NCBI RefSeq assembly: GCF_902829255.1
Contig: NZ_CADEPK010000021.1
Location: 1-64,000 of the forward strand
Origin: Metabacillus niabensis
GTDB taxonomy: Bacteria; Bacillota; Bacilli; Bacillales; Bacillaceae
DNA: 64,000 bases
Direction: 5' to 3'
Under the pieces are notes generated by a model that was not told the origin of the DNA, searched no databases, and saw only the letters and a program-made list of their open reading frames with translations. Below, piece by piece: positions 1 to 9,406 of the stretch. A program made the translations under genes and the position numbers. Positions within the stretch are counted from its first letter, which is position 1. Every line of letters starts with the position of its first letter.

Positions 1-133
1 CTGTAAAACCCATTTATATTTCCATATATTCATAGAATAAAGTTTTAATTTTTATTTGGAAAAAATTTGGGCTAATAAAAGAAATTAGTGAATCAAAAAG
101 CGGGTGTATTATTGAAACTAGGGGGTATGTTTA

Positions 134-742
134 ATGGCTGGAAACAAAGAGTTTGTAAATCGAAGACTGCACTCTTTATTAGGCGTCATTCCTGTAGGGC
201 TGTTTTTAGTTCAGCATCTTGTTGTCAATCACTTTGCTACAAGAGGTGCTGAAGCATTTAACAAGGCAGCACATTTTATGGAAATGCTACCATTCAGGTA
301 TGCGTTGGAAATTTTCATTATTTTCCTTCCACTTTTATACCATGCAATTTATGGTGTTTATATTGCATTTACTGCAAAAAACAATGTAACGAACTATGGC
401 TACTTAAGAAATTGGCTATTTTTGCTTCAACGTGTTACAGGAATTATCACTTTTATTTTTATTGCTTGGCACGTTTGGGAAACGAGAATAGCTGCAGCAT
501 TTGGACAAGAAGTGAACTATGATATGATGGCTTCAATTTTAAGTAGTCCTATTATGCTAGTATTCTATTTAGTTGGTGTTATATCTACAATTTTCCATTT
601 TTCTAATGGATTATGGTCATTTGCAGTAAGCTGGGGAATTACAGTTACTCCTCGCTCACAACAGATTTCCACATATGTAACGCTTGCAATATTTTTAGCG
701 CTTTCAATTGTAGGTGTTCGAGCAATCTTTGCATTCGTCTAA
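134..742 (+). CDS. sdhC: Succinate dehydrogenase cytochrome b558 subunit SdhC
   Basis: Membrane anchor of respiratory complex II. It binds two b-type haems and passes electrons from succinate to menaquinone at the cytoplasmic membrane. The 202-residue length equals that of B. subtilis SdhC. Five hydrophobic helices are visible, and histidines fall where the Bacillus haem ligands lie (His13, His28 and a YHAIYG, a WHVW and an FHFSNG histidine). The ATG follows an AGGGGGT ribosome site at about 120-126. It is the first gene of sdhCAB, with 42 bases before sdhA. In B. subtilis the operon is repressed under iron limitation by the sRNA FsrA; I did not identify that target here. The identification is secure. 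Confidence 0.97.
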   Translation: MAGNKEFVNRRLHSLLGVIPVGLFLVQHLVVNHFATRGAEAFNKAAHFMEMLPFRYALEIFIIFLPLLYHAIYGVYIAFTAKNNVTNYGYLRNWLFLLQRVTGIITFIFIAWHVWETRIAAAFGQEVNYDMMASILSSPIMLVFYLVGVISTIFHFSNGLWSFAVSWGITVTPRSQQISTYVTLAIFLALSIVGVRAIFAFV

Positions 743-784
743 TCGAGATCTTATCAATAGAAGCGATTAAAAGGAGTGGGGTTA

Positions 785-2548
785 ATGAGTAAAAATAAAA
801 TTATTGTTGTCGGTGGCGGACTAGCTGGTTTAATGGCGACAATGAAAGCAGCAGAAGCTGGCGTTCAAGTAGATTTGTTTTCATTAGTACCAGTGAAACG
901 TTCTCACTCTGTATGTGCACAGGGTGGAATAAATGGTGCTGTTAATACAAAAGGGGAAGGAGACTCTCCTTGGGAACATTTTGATGACACTGTTTATGGA
1001 GGAGACTTCCTAGCAAATCAGCCTCCTGTAAAGGCTTTAGCAGAGGCGGCACCATCTATCATACACTTATTTGACCGAATGGGTGTAATGTTTAACAGGA
1101 CGCCTGAAGGATTATTAGACTTTAGACGTTTTGGAGGTACGCAATACCACAGAACAGCATTTGCAGGAGCTACGACTGGACAGCAGTTATTATATGCATT
1201 AGATGAACAAGTTCGTCGACATGAAGTTGCAGGACTTGTTACGAAATATGAAGGTTGGGAATTTTTAGGTGTAGTCCTAGATGACGATGGTGTCTGCCGC
1301 GGTATTACAGCACAAAACCTAACAACAATGCAGATTGAATCTTTCCGCTCAGATGCTGTTATTATGGCAACTGGTGGTCCTGGTATTATTTTTGGTAAAT
1401 CAACAAACTCGATTATTAATACAGGTTCTGCTGCATCGATTGTCTATCAACAAGGTGTTACATATGCGAATGGTGAATTTATTCAAATTCATCCAACGGC
1501 AATCCCAGGTGATGATAAACTTCGTCTTATGAGTGAGTCTGCTCGTGGAGAAGGTGGACGAGTTTGGACATATAAGGACGGGAAACCATGGTATTTCCTT
1601 GAAGAAAAATATCCTGCTTACGGTAACCTTGTACCTCGTGACATTGCTACACGTGAAATCTTCGATGTTTGTGTCGAGCAAAAGCTAGGGATTAATGGGG
1701 AAAACATGGTATACCTTGATTTGTCACATAAGGATCCGAAAGAGCTTGATATAAAACTAGGTGGAATAATCGAAATCTATGAAAAATTCATGGGTGAGGA
1801 TCCGCGTAAAGTACCTATGAAAATTTTCCCTGCTGTTCATTATTCAATGGGAGGACTTTGGATTGATTACGATCAAATGACAAATATCCCTGGATTGTTT
1901 GCTGCTGGTGAATGTGATTACTCAATGCACGGTGCGAATCGATTAGGAGCTAATTCGTTGTTATCAGCTGTTTACGGTGGTATGGTTGCAGGACCTAATG
2001 CTGTGAAATATATTAGTGGACTTGAAAAAAGTGCAGAGGATTTATCATCTACCTTATATGATGGATATGTGAAGAAAGAAGAAGAGAAATGGAATCATAT
2101 TATGGGACTAGATGGTAATGAAAATGCTTATGTCCTTCACAAGGAATTAGGAGAATGGATGACTGACAATGTAACAGTTGTTCGATACAATGATAAGCTA
2201 TTAAAAACAGATGATAAAATTCAAGAGCTGTTAGAAAGATATGAAAATATTAATATTAATGATACAGCTAAGTGGAGTAACCAAGGTGCTACATTTACAC
2301 GTCAATTAAAAAATATGTTGCATTTAGCTCGGGTTATTACATTAGGAGCTTACAATCGTAATGAAAGCCGTGGAGCTCATTATAAACCTGAATTCCCAGA
2401 ACGTAATGATGAGGACTTCTTAAAAACAACAATGGCTTCATTTACTGGTGAGGATTCTGCACCTAAGTTTGACTACGAAGATGTAGATGTATCATTAATT
2501 AAGCCACGTAAACGTGATTATTCAAAAAGCAAAAAGGGGGATAACTAA
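785..2548 (+). CDS. sdhA: Succinate dehydrogenase flavoprotein subunit SdhA
   Basis: Catalytic subunit of complex II, oxidising succinate to fumarate on the cytoplasmic face. The N-terminal VGGGLAGL dinucleotide fold is followed by RSHSVCAQGG, where His41 is the expected covalent FAD attachment site. ARGEGG and HGANRLGANSL are typical of the SdhA/FrdA family. An in-frame GTG lies at 776, but AAGGAG at 771-776 is spaced correctly for the ATG at 785, giving 587 residues, close to the Bacillus norm. The stop codon overlaps the sdhB start by one base (TAATG), which suggests translational coupling. Confidence 0.97.
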   Translation: MSKNKIIVVGGGLAGLMATMKAAEAGVQVDLFSLVPVKRSHSVCAQGGINGAVNTKGEGDSPWEHFDDTVYGGDFLANQPPVKALAEAAPSIIHLFDRMGVMFNRTPEGLLDFRRFGGTQYHRTAFAGATTGQQLLYALDEQVRRHEVAGLVTKYEGWEFLGVVLDDDGVCRGITAQNLTTMQIESFRSDAVIMATGGPGIIFGKSTNSIINTGSAASIVYQQGVTYANGEFIQIHPTAIPGDDKLRLMSESARGEGGRVWTYKDGKPWYFLEEKYPAYGNLVPRDIATREIFDVCVEQKLGINGENMVYLDLSHKDPKELDIKLGGIIEIYEKFMGEDPRKVPMKIFPAVHYSMGGLWIDYDQMTNIPGLFAAGECDYSMHGANRLGANSLLSAVYGGMVAGPNAVKYISGLEKSAEDLSSTLYDGYVKKEEEKWNHIMGLDGNENAYVLHKELGEWMTDNVTVVRYNDKLLKTDDKIQELLERYENININDTAKWSNQGATFTRQLKNMLHLARVITLGAYNRNESRGAHYKPEFPERNDEDFLKTTMASFTGEDSAPKFDYEDVDVSLIKPRKRDYSKSKKGDN

Positions 2549-3309
2549 TGAGCGAGAGAAAAGTAGTTCAATTTATTATTACCCGCCAAGATTCACCGGA
2601 CGCTGCCCCTTACGAGGAAAAATTTGAAGTGCCGTATCGTCCTAATATGAATGTTATTTCTGCACTTATGGAAATTCGCCGAAATCCTGTAAATGCAGAT
2701 GGCAAAAAAACGACACCTGTAAACTGGGATATGAATTGTTTAGAGGAAGTATGTGGCGCTTGTTCAATGGTCATCAATGGGAAGCCTCGTCAATCATGTT
2801 CAGCACTTGTTGATAAGCTTGAACAACCAATTAGACTTGAGCCAATGAGAACATTTCCAGTTGTACGTGATTTACAAGTAGACCGGAAGCGGATGTTCGA
2901 TTCATTGAAAAAGGTTAAAGCATGGATTCCTGTAGATGGTACGTATGATTTAGGCCCTGGACCAAGAATGCCTGAGAAAAAACGTCAATGGGCATATGAA
3001 TTATCAAAATGTATGACATGTGGTGTATGCTTAGAGGCTTGTCCGAATGTGAATAGTAAATCTAACTTTATTGGTCCAGCTCCATTATCACAGGTTCGTT
3101 TATTTAATGCCCATCCAACTGGAGCAATGAATAAATCAGAGCGTCTTGAAGCGATTATGGGTGATGGTGGATTAGCAAACTGTGGTAATTCCCAAAACTG
3201 CGTACAATCTTGTCCTAAAGGAATACCATTAACAATTTCGATTGCAGCATTAAATCGTGATACTGCGATTCAATCATTCCGGAATTTTTTTGGTAGTGAC
3301 CAAGTCTAA
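2548..3309 (+). CDS. sdhB: Succinate dehydrogenase iron-sulfur subunit SdhB
   Basis: Carries electrons from SdhA to SdhC through three Fe-S clusters. The ligand groups are visible in order: CLEEVCGAC with a downstream Cys for the [2Fe-2S] centre in the N-terminal ferredoxin domain, then CMTCGVCLEACP and CGNSQNCVQSCPKG for the other clusters. At 253 residues it matches B. subtilis SdhB. It starts inside the sdhA stop codon, and a purine-rich AAAAAGGGGG lies upstream. A hairpin with a T-run follows at 3374, so it is the last gene of the operon. Confidence 0.97.
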   Translation: MSERKVVQFIITRQDSPDAAPYEEKFEVPYRPNMNVISALMEIRRNPVNADGKKTTPVNWDMNCLEEVCGACSMVINGKPRQSCSALVDKLEQPIRLEPMRTFPVVRDLQVDRKRMFDSLKKVKAWIPVDGTYDLGPGPRMPEKKRQWAYELSKCMTCGVCLEACPNVNSKSNFIGPAPLSQVRLFNAHPTGAMNKSERLEAIMGDGGLANCGNSQNCVQSCPKGIPLTISIAALNRDTAIQSFRNFFGSDQV

Positions 3310-3373
3310 AGGATTTTAAACCGACAAAATAATTGGTTCCTTATTAAGGTGAATTTTATTGCTTCAACTCTTT

Positions 3374-3401
3374 AACCACTCAATTATGGGTGGTTTTTTT
3401 T
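3374..3401 (+). terminator. Terminator of the sdhCAB operon
   Basis: AACCAC at 3374-3379 pairs with GTGGTT at 3390-3395 and runs into a stretch of eight T. It sits about 65 bases after the sdhB stop. The stem is short but the T-tail is good. Confidence 0.75.
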
Positions 3402-3629
3402 CGTTATTAAATGAACAATCTAAAAGGTTTTACATATTTTAAAAATAGGTTCAAAAGGTGAAAATATAGTTTTTTATCCATTGCTTAGTTTTCGTCTTTT
3501 GGTCAATATAACGTTTAAAATGAGAGAGTTTTAATTATTTGGGGATTAGCAAATATAGAATTATACATTCGTATTTTTAAACGATAAAAATGGACGTAGT
3601 AAATACACCTTTTCCAAAGCATTTCAGTC
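3402..3629. other. AT-rich intergenic stretch before the gerE promoter
   Basis: I see no ORF with a ribosome site, no repeat and no RNA fold that I recognise between the sdh terminator and the predicted gerE promoter. In B. subtilis ysmA lies in this interval; it is not present here. Confidence 0.5.
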
Positions 3630-3657
3630 ACAGTAAGCAATTGCAGCACATAATATA
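3630..3657 (+). promoter_or_regulatory. Predicted sigma-K promoter of gerE
   Basis: CATAATATA at 3649-3657 fits the sigma-K -10 consensus CATANNNTA exactly, and AC at 3630-3631 lies 17 bases upstream as the minimal -35. GerE in B. subtilis is transcribed by sigma-K late in the mother cell. The start codon is 65 bases downstream, leaving room for a short leader. This is inferred from consensus match only. Confidence 0.55.
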
Positions 3658-3721
3658 TGTTGACTAAATATATACCCATCCGTTAGATCAGCTCTCACCT
3701 TAGCAAGGAGGGTTACAATAC

Positions 3722-3946
3722 TTGAAAGAGAAAGAGTTTCAATCAAAGCCATTACTCACGAAAAGAGAGAGAGAAGTTTTCGAATTGTTAGTTCAAGATA
3801 AGACAACAAAGGAAATAGCTAGCGAGCTCTTCATTAGTGAAAAAACAGTTCGGAATCACATCTCGAATGCGATGCAAAAGCTTGGTGTAAAGGGACGTTC
3901 TCAAGCGGTTGTCGAGCTCCTTCGAATGGGTGAACTAGAGCTCTAA
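3722..3946 (+). CDS. gerE: Spore coat regulator GerE (LuxR-type helix-turn-helix)
   Basis: Late mother-cell transcription factor that works with sigma-K to activate or repress coat genes. The whole 74-residue protein is one LuxR-type DNA-binding domain: [12 protein letters not shown], then the recognition helix region [13 protein letters not shown] and the closing [10 protein letters not shown]. As far as I can recall it is essentially identical to B. subtilis GerE over its length. The start is TTG, placed 9 bases after AAGGAGGG at 3705-3712. It lies between sdhB and ysmB as in Bacillus. A hairpin follows at 3952. Confidence 0.97.
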   Translation: MKEKEFQSKPLLTKREREVFELLVQDKTTKEIASELFISEKTVRNHISNAMQKLGVKGRSQAVVELLRMGELEL

Positions 3947-3951
3947 CCTAT

Positions 3952-3990
3952 ACCGGCTAACCTTTTATAGGTTTGCCGGTTATTATTTTA
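3952..3990 (+). terminator. Probable terminator of gerE
   Basis: ACCGGCTAACC at 3952-3962 pairs, with one mismatch, with GGTTTGCCGGT at 3970-3980. The tail is TATTATTTTATTT rather than a pure T-run, so termination may be partial. Confidence 0.6.
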
Positions 3991-4206
3991 TTTGTAATCG
4001 ATATTATTTATTTCTACTGAAATTTAAAGATGGTTGTCGTATAATTGTTGCTTGAGAATTTCTTATAAATAATCAGGTTGATTTTGTTGAGGGGGTTGTT
4101 CATACGATAGGGCCAGTTTACTTTCTACATGTTGCACTGAATACAAGCTTGAACTTCCACTTGATTTCAAAAGACGATGTTAATGTCTATCGTTCATAAT
4201 TGTGTA

Positions 4207-4338
4207 TTTGTTGTTTGGAAGATATGAGACTCCTGTTTAGAGAAGCGTGACAAAGGGAGACCCCACAGGCGTTTGTGCTTAAGCAGCACGGATCGCTTGA
4301 GGAAAGCAAATGGCTGCAAGAGGAAATTAACAACGGTT
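4207..4338 (+). repeat. Dispersed Bacillaceae repeat, copy 1 (degenerate)
   Basis: It carries the family landmarks in order: GAGACTCCTG, AGAGAAGCGTG, CAAAGGGAGACCCCACAGG, GGAAAGC and AGGAAATTAACAAC. The central part has drifted from the better copies at 17520 and 51912. It fills much of the gerE-ysmB gap; the rest of that gap (3991-4206 and 4339-4457) shows nothing I can support. Confidence 0.75.
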
Positions 4339-4457
4339 TTTATGGTCTTTCAATTAAAACAATCTTGCATTTTTTAATTAAAACATGGAAAATTGAAGTG
4401 ATATGTACATAACCATTATGAGGATGCATATCAGTACTAAATTAGTGAGGGTAAAAA

Positions 4458-4910
4458 GTGAAAAGTAGACAAGAATTAATAAATGATAAGACAGTTGCGG
4501 ATCTCGAAAAGGCACTCCGACATATTTCCAGTATACTAAGACAAAAGGGTCGTTGTATACTGAGTGATTATGGTATTACTCCTCCTCAATTTGTTGCGTT
4601 GCAATGGTTATGGGAATATGGTGACTTAACAATTGGTGAACTTTCGAATAAAATATATTTGGCATGCAGCACAACAACAGATTTAGTTGACAGAATGGAA
4701 AAAAATCAGTTAGTGATGCGAGTGAAAGACCCAAAAGATCGAAGAGTTGTACGAATTCATTTATTAAAAGAAGGCGAACGTATTATTGAAGAAGTTATCG
4801 AAAAACGCCAAAAATACTTACGAGATATGCTTGTTAATTTTGAAAAGGATGAATTAGAAGTCCTTGAAAAATCGTTAATCAAGTTACAACATGAAATGAG
4901 AGAAGAATGA
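4458..4910 (+). CDS. ysmB: MarR-family transcriptional regulator (YsmB-like)
   Basis: A 150-residue winged-helix regulator. The central GELSNKIYLACSTTTDLVDRME segment is the helix-turn-helix and KDPKDRRVVRIHLLKEG is the wing with the DxRxxR signature of the MarR fold. It occupies the ysmB position between gerE and racE. GTG is the start, after GTGAGGGT at 4445-4452. The stop lies 9 bases before racE, so the two are probably co-transcribed. The ligand and targets are unknown to me. Confidence 0.85.
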   Translation: MKSRQELINDKTVADLEKALRHISSILRQKGRCILSDYGITPPQFVALQWLWEYGDLTIGELSNKIYLACSTTTDLVDRMEKNQLVMRVKDPKDRRVVRIHLLKEGERIIEEVIEKRQKYLRDMLVNFEKDELEVLEKSLIKLQHEMREE

Positions 4911-4919
4911 GGCGATTAT

Positions 4920-5744
4920 TTGAAAAGTCCAATCGGAGTTATTGATTCTGGTGTCGGCGGTTTAACTGTCGCAAAAGAGATCATGAGACAATTACCAAAA
5001 GAAGAAATTATATATTTAGGGGATACAGCACGTTGTCCATATGGCCCAAGACCTGCTGAAGAGGTTCGACGTTTTACATGGGAAATGACTAATTATTTGC
5101 TTGATAACCATCATATTAAAATGCTAGTCATTGCTTGTAATACTGCAACAGCTATCGCATTGCAGGAAATACAAGAAACAATAAATATCCCTGTAATCGG
5201 GGTGATTTTCCCTGGTGCTCGAACTGCTGTAAAAGTCACTAAAAATGACCAAATAGGTGTAATCGGGACAATCAATACAATAAAAAGTGCTGCATATGAA
5301 ACGGCGCTTAAAACATTAAATAACACGCTGAAAATTGAAAGTTTAGCATGTCCAAAATTTGTCCCTCTAGTTGAAAGTGGAGATTACGAAGGTGAGCATG
5401 CAAGGCTAATTGTTGAGGATTCTTTGGCTCCATTTAAGAATTCCAATATTGACACGTTAATCTTAGGTTGTACACATTATCCTATTTTACAGCCGCAAAT
5501 TGAGGAGTATATGGGACAAGCTGTTCAAATTATTTGTTCTGGTGATGAAACGGCAAGAGAGGTCAGCACGATTCTGTCCTTTAAAAAAGCGCTAAACCAA
5601 ACACCTGGTGAAAAAAATCATTTATTTTTAACAACCGGTTCCAAACAGTTGTTTGAAAAAATTGCTTCAAAATGGTTTGAACACCCTATCGAAAACGTGA
5701 AGTCTATTTCACTTGAAAATGTTGAAAATATTCATTTATCATAA
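4920..5744 (+). CDS. racE: Glutamate racemase (RacE/MurI)
   Basis: Interconverts L- and D-glutamate for peptidoglycan in the cytoplasm. The two catalytic cysteines are present as ACNTAT (Cys73) and GCTHYP (Cys184), and DSGVGGLTV near the N-terminus binds substrate. At 274 residues it has the family length. The start is TTG at 4920 with a weak GAGG ahead, closely following ysmB. The B. subtilis orthologue by position is racE, the essential housekeeping form; murI is the general symbol. A long nested hairpin follows. Confidence 0.96.
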   Translation: MKSPIGVIDSGVGGLTVAKEIMRQLPKEEIIYLGDTARCPYGPRPAEEVRRFTWEMTNYLLDNHHIKMLVIACNTATAIALQEIQETINIPVIGVIFPGARTAVKVTKNDQIGVIGTINTIKSAAYETALKTLNNTLKIESLACPKFVPLVESGDYEGEHARLIVEDSLAPFKNSNIDTLILGCTHYPILQPQIEEYMGQAVQIICSGDETAREVSTILSFKKALNQTPGEKNHLFLTTGSKQLFEKIASKWFEHPIENVKSISLENVENIHLS

Positions 5745-5761
5745 GGAACCATCTATGAAGG

Positions 5762-5838
5762 AGTCTATCTTCTTTATGCGATTTATAGAAAAATTCACTT
5801 TGATCTATAACGCGTATAAAGTAAGATAGACTTTTTTG
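5762..5838 (+). terminator. Long nested hairpin terminator after racE
   Basis: AGTCTATCTT at 5762-5771 pairs perfectly with AAGATAGACT at 5823-5832, followed by TTTTTG. Inside it CTTTAT-GCG can pair with CGC-GTATAAAG and TTATAG with CTATAA, so the loop is itself folded. The total span of about 70 bases is larger than a standard intrinsic terminator. Confidence 0.75.
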
Positions 5839-5972
5839 TTCCTATCAGTTAGTTTCATTGTGTAAAAAAACATCCCTTTAAAGCTTTAGCAGAGAATTTG
5901 TACAAAAAAGCGGTCTAAAACAAATTATAGCTCGTATACATTATAGTACAAACTGCCTTTGGAGGGATTTGA

Positions 5973-7040
5973 ATGTCAAAATACAACAAACAGATTGCAA
6001 TCACTGTCATTGCATCATCTATGCTACTCTCAGGCTGTAGTTTATTTGATGCAGAAAAAGCTACAAAGGAAATCGATCCACCACAGGATGTAACAATTAC
6101 AGAGGATGTAAATCAAAAAGGTGAAGGAAAGGTTGAAGACGTTGCTGGAGAAGAAGCAGAAAAAAATGTAACAAATCAATTATATTTAATTGATAAAAAT
6201 GGATTTGTTGTTCCTTACACAATGAACCTGCCTGAAACAAAAAGTGTTGCAAAACAAGCTTTAGAATATTTAGTTGACGGTGGTCCAATTTCAAGCATGC
6301 TGCCGAATGGGTTTAGAGCCGTTCTTCCTGAAGGTACAGAAGTATTGGGTGTTGATATTAAAGACGGAGTAGCTGTTGCAGACTTCTCAAAAGAATTTAG
6401 TACGTATAATAAAGAAGATGAAGAGAAGATTTTACAGGCTATTACTTGGACATTAACACAGTTTGACTCTGTTGAAAAAGTGAAAATTTGGGTAAATGGA
6501 CATGAACAGAAGGAAATGCCTGTAAATGGGACTCCAATCCAAGATGGAATTGGAAGGGAGTATGGAATTAACCATGATTCCTCTGATGTTGTCGATTTGA
6601 CTAATACGCATCCTGTTACCGTTTATTACAGTGCTGAAACAGATGGACAAGAATATTTTGTTCCGGTTACAAAAAGGGTAAGTAACACAGAAACGGACAA
6701 AATTGTTTCAGCCGTTGAAGAGTTAGTAGAGGGTCCAGCGTTAGAGACAGGATTATTAAGTGAGTTTCAAAATGGTGTGGAGCTTATAAGCGCTCCTAAA
6801 TATGAGGATGGAAAAGTTACCTTGGATTTCAATGAGGCAATTTACGGAAGCTTTGACGAAGAACAGAAAATCATTTCATCTCAAGTGTTACAATCACTTG
6901 TCTTAACCTTAACAGAGCAAGAAGGTATTGAAAGTGTAGCTATTACTGTAAATGGTAAAGCTGAGTTAATGGATGAAAATGGTGAAAAGCTAACAGAGGC
7001 TGTCACTAGACCTACAAATGTAAACACAGGTAGTTTTTAA
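5973..7040 (+). CDS. gerM: Spore germination lipoprotein GerM
   Basis: Sporulation and germination protein, exported and lipid-anchored. In B. subtilis it supports assembly of the SpoIIIAH-SpoIIQ complex between mother cell and forespore. Residues 1-22 are a lipoprotein signal ending in LLSGC (Cys22). Two tandem GerMN domains follow, at about 75-190 and 215-330; related stretches such as SVAKQALEYLVDGG and KIVSAVEELVEGP begin each repeat. It is 355 residues, near the family norm. ATG follows GGAGGG. A TATACATT at 5935 resembles a sigma-E -10, but I see no good -35. Confidence 0.93.
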   Translation: MSKYNKQIAITVIASSMLLSGCSLFDAEKATKEIDPPQDVTITEDVNQKGEGKVEDVAGEEAEKNVTNQLYLIDKNGFVVPYTMNLPETKSVAKQALEYLVDGGPISSMLPNGFRAVLPEGTEVLGVDIKDGVAVADFSKEFSTYNKEDEEKILQAITWTLTQFDSVEKVKIWVNGHEQKEMPVNGTPIQDGIGREYGINHDSSDVVDLTNTHPVTVYYSAETDGQEYFVPVTKRVSNTETDKIVSAVEELVEGPALETGLLSEFQNGVELISAPKYEDGKVTLDFNEAIYGSFDEEQKIISSQVLQSLVLTLTEQEGIESVAITVNGKAELMDENGEKLTEAVTRPTNVNTGSF

Positions 7041-7201
7041 TATTTAATTTTTGTTATACTATATGATAGTTAGAGGTAAGCTTTTAAAGCTGCCTCTTTC
7101 TTCATTTAGTGTGGATTCGAAAATAATGTGGAAACCATACTAGCTGAAAAACTTTTTTGTTTACATATAGAGATGATGATAAATGGAGGACTGTAGAAAT
7201 A

Positions 7202-7954
7202 ATGAGACATGATGGGCGAAAAGCAAATGAATTAAGAAAAGTTGAGATTGTAACAGATTTTATCATACACCCTGAAGGCTCCGTATTTATCACAGTAGGA
7301 AATACGAAGGTTATTTGTAATGCAACGATTGAAGACAGAGTTCCACCTTTTATGCGTGGTGAAGGAAAAGGTTGGATTACAGCCGAATATTCGATGCTAC
7401 CAAGAGCAACTGAACAGAGAACAATTAGAGAGTCTTCTAAAGGGAAAATAAGTGGTCGAACAATGGAAATTCAACGATTAATCGGCAGAGCGTTACGAGC
7501 AGTTGTTGATTTAAAGGCATTAGGAGAACGAACAATATGGATTGATTGTGATGTTATTCAAGCTGATGGCGGAACAAGAACGGCTTCGATAACAGGAGCG
7601 TTTGTAGCAATGACTTTGGCACTTGGAAAGTTATTGGAACAAGGAAAACTTAAAACTCTGCCGATAACAGATTTTCTTGCTGCGGTATCTGTTGGGGTTG
7701 ACACAGAGCATAAAGAGATACTAGATTTAAATTATATAGAGGATTCTTCTGCACAAGTCGATATGAATGTCATAATGACATCAAAAGGTCAGCTTGTTGA
7801 ACTTCAAGGAACAGGGGAAGAAGCAACGTTTTCAAGAACGCAATTAAATCAGCTTATTGATTTAGCGGAACAGGGAATATACTCCTTGATTGAATATCAA
7901 AGAGAAGCGCTTGGGGATTTATCTTTAATCGTAGATGAAAATTTAAAAAAGTAG
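7202..7954 (+). CDS. rph: Ribonuclease PH
   Basis: Phosphate-dependent 3'-5' exoribonuclease that trims tRNA 3' ends. The protein opens MRHDGR and carries [44 protein letters not shown] and [18 protein letters not shown], all diagnostic of RNase PH. An in-frame TTG at 7157 would add 15 residues, but the family start and GGAGGA at 7185-7190 favour the ATG at 7202 (250 residues). The gene continues the B. subtilis order gerM-rph-ysnA and ends 9 bases before rdgB. Confidence 0.96.
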   Translation: MRHDGRKANELRKVEIVTDFIIHPEGSVFITVGNTKVICNATIEDRVPPFMRGEGKGWITAEYSMLPRATEQRTIRESSKGKISGRTMEIQRLIGRALRAVVDLKALGERTIWIDCDVIQADGGTRTASITGAFVAMTLALGKLLEQGKLKTLPITDFLAAVSVGVDTEHKEILDLNYIEDSSAQVDMNVIMTSKGQLVELQGTGEEATFSRTQLNQLIDLAEQGIYSLIEYQREALGDLSLIVDENLKK

Positions 7955-7963
7955 GTTGATTTT

Positions 7964-8551
7964 GTGAAGGAAATTATTATAGCAACGAAGAATAAAGGGA
8001 AGGTTAAAGAATTTGAAGCATTGCTTACTCCTCTAGGGTATATCGTTCGTTCTTTATTGGATTATCCAAATGCGATCGATGTTGAGGAAACAGGTACTAC
8101 ATTTGAGGAAAATGCAATACTTAAAGCCGATGCGATTGCAAATACATATCAGAAATTAACGATTGCTGATGATTCAGGGCTAGCTGTTGATTATTTAGAT
8201 GGAAAACCTGGAGTTTATTCTGCGAGATACGCAGGTCCAGAAAAGGATGATATTGCGAATATTAATAAAGTATTGAAGCAGTTAGAAAATGTTGAAAAAT
8301 TAGAAGAACGTTCGGCAAGATTTGTATGTGCCCTTGCGCTATCTATACCAGGTGAAAAAACAAAAACTGTTGTTGGAACCTGTGAGGGATATATCTCAAT
8401 GATGCCAATAGGTGAAAACGGCTTCGGCTATGATCCGATTTTTATTGTCAAAGGAAAAGAAAAAACAATGGCATGTTTAACAAGTGAAGAAAAAAATGAA
8501 ATTAGTCATCGAGCGAAGGCTTTGGAGAAACTGAAAGAGCTTATTTATTAA
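7964..8551 (+). CDS. rdgB: XTP/dITP diphosphatase (RdgB/HAM1, YsnA)
   Basis: Hydrolyses non-canonical purine triphosphates to monophosphates, keeping ITP and XTP out of nucleic acids. Family motifs: ATKNKGKVKEF, ETGTTFEENA, ADDSGLAVDYLDGKPGVYSARYAG, GENGFGYDPIF and ISHR. Its 195 residues are standard. GTG start. One oddity: the usual MAELTxEEK ... SHRG(K/R)AL reads MACLTSEEK ... SHRAKAL, with Cys for Glu and Ala for Gly near the C-terminus. These are not catalytic residues that I know of. Co-transcribed with rph. Confidence 0.95.
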   Translation: MKEIIIATKNKGKVKEFEALLTPLGYIVRSLLDYPNAIDVEETGTTFEENAILKADAIANTYQKLTIADDSGLAVDYLDGKPGVYSARYAGPEKDDIANINKVLKQLENVEKLEERSARFVCALALSIPGEKTKTVVGTCEGYISMMPIGENGFGYDPIFIVKGKEKTMACLTSEEKNEISHRAKALEKLKELIY

Positions 8552-8571
8552 TTTATAGGGCGGCGCATAAG

Positions 8572-9081
8572 ATGAAAGTACTTATCATGAGTGATAGTCA
8601 TGGACTAACAAAAGAAATTGAAGAAATTAAAAATCGTCACAAAGATGAAGTTTCATTGATGCTACATTGTGGAGATTCTGAATTATCACATGAAAGTCTT
8701 GAGTTAGCATCATTAACAGTGGTAAAAGGGAACTGTGATTTCGGTGCAGATTTTCCGAATGATGTGATTTGTGATATTAATGGTTCAACATTATATTTAA
8801 CACACGGTCATTTATATCAGGTGAAATCAACTTTATTAAATTTGAAGTATCGAGCATTAGAAGTTGGTGCACGATTCGTTTGCTATGGTCATTCACATAT
8901 TGCGAATGCTGAAATGATCGATGGAATGATATTTATTAACCCTGGAAGTATTCGTTTACCAGTACTGCGCAGACAGAAAACTTATGCTATACTAGAAGTG
9001 GAAAATTCAATTGCAAATGTAACATTTTTTGAAGTGAATGGAACTATTGTTGAGGATTTATCACAACAATTTTCACTGTAA
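8572..9081 (+). CDS. ysnB: YfcE/MJ0936-family metallophosphoesterase (YsnB)
   Basis: A 169-residue calcineurin-like phosphoesterase. The metal-binding set is visible as SDSHG, HCGDSE, KGNCD, THGHLY and CYGHSHIA. Members of the family hydrolyse phosphodiesters in vitro; the physiological substrate is not established. It starts 20 bases after rdgB and ends the conserved block. A short hairpin terminator follows. Confidence 0.88.
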   Translation: MKVLIMSDSHGLTKEIEEIKNRHKDEVSLMLHCGDSELSHESLELASLTVVKGNCDFGADFPNDVICDINGSTLYLTHGHLYQVKSTLLNLKYRALEVGARFVCYGHSHIANAEMIDGMIFINPGSIRLPVLRRQKTYAILEVENSIANVTFFEVNGTIVEDLSQQFSL

Positions 9082-9093
9082 AGTTAATATGGA

Positions 9094-9112
9094 GGGGAGA
9101 TTTCCCCTTTTT
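9094..9112 (+). terminator. Terminator after ysnB
   Basis: GGGGA at 9094-9098 pairs with TCCCC at 9103-9107 and is followed directly by five T. It is compact but well placed, 13 bases after the stop. Confidence 0.65.
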
Positions 9113-9241
9113 AAAAAAATGAAAAAAAGTTTTAAAAATAATGTTGACTTTTATTCTATAAGCAAATATAATAATAAATGTCGCTGGTGATACACAGTAC
9201 ATAAGGGAAAACACCTTAAGAACATTATTCATTATAAACAT

Positions 9242-9318
<77 letters not shown>

Positions 9319-9333
9319 TAATAATACATATTC

Positions 9334-9368
9334 AAAACCTATCATATTAAATGTGATAGGTTTTTTTA
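9334..9368 (+). terminator. Terminator after tRNA-Arg
   Basis: AAAACCTATCA at 9334-9344 pairs with TGATAGGTTTT at 9354-9364, followed by T-rich sequence. A textbook intrinsic terminator. Confidence 0.85.
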
Positions 9369-9406
9369 TTTTTAAGATATGTCAAAGCCTATCATTGATT
9401 TCTTAG

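Noticed and set aside
4020-4207. Open frame ending VNVYRS* (about 45 codons) upstream of repeat copy 1, considered as a remnant of ysmA
   Set aside because: It has no start codon or ribosome site and no motif of the hotdog thioesterase family.
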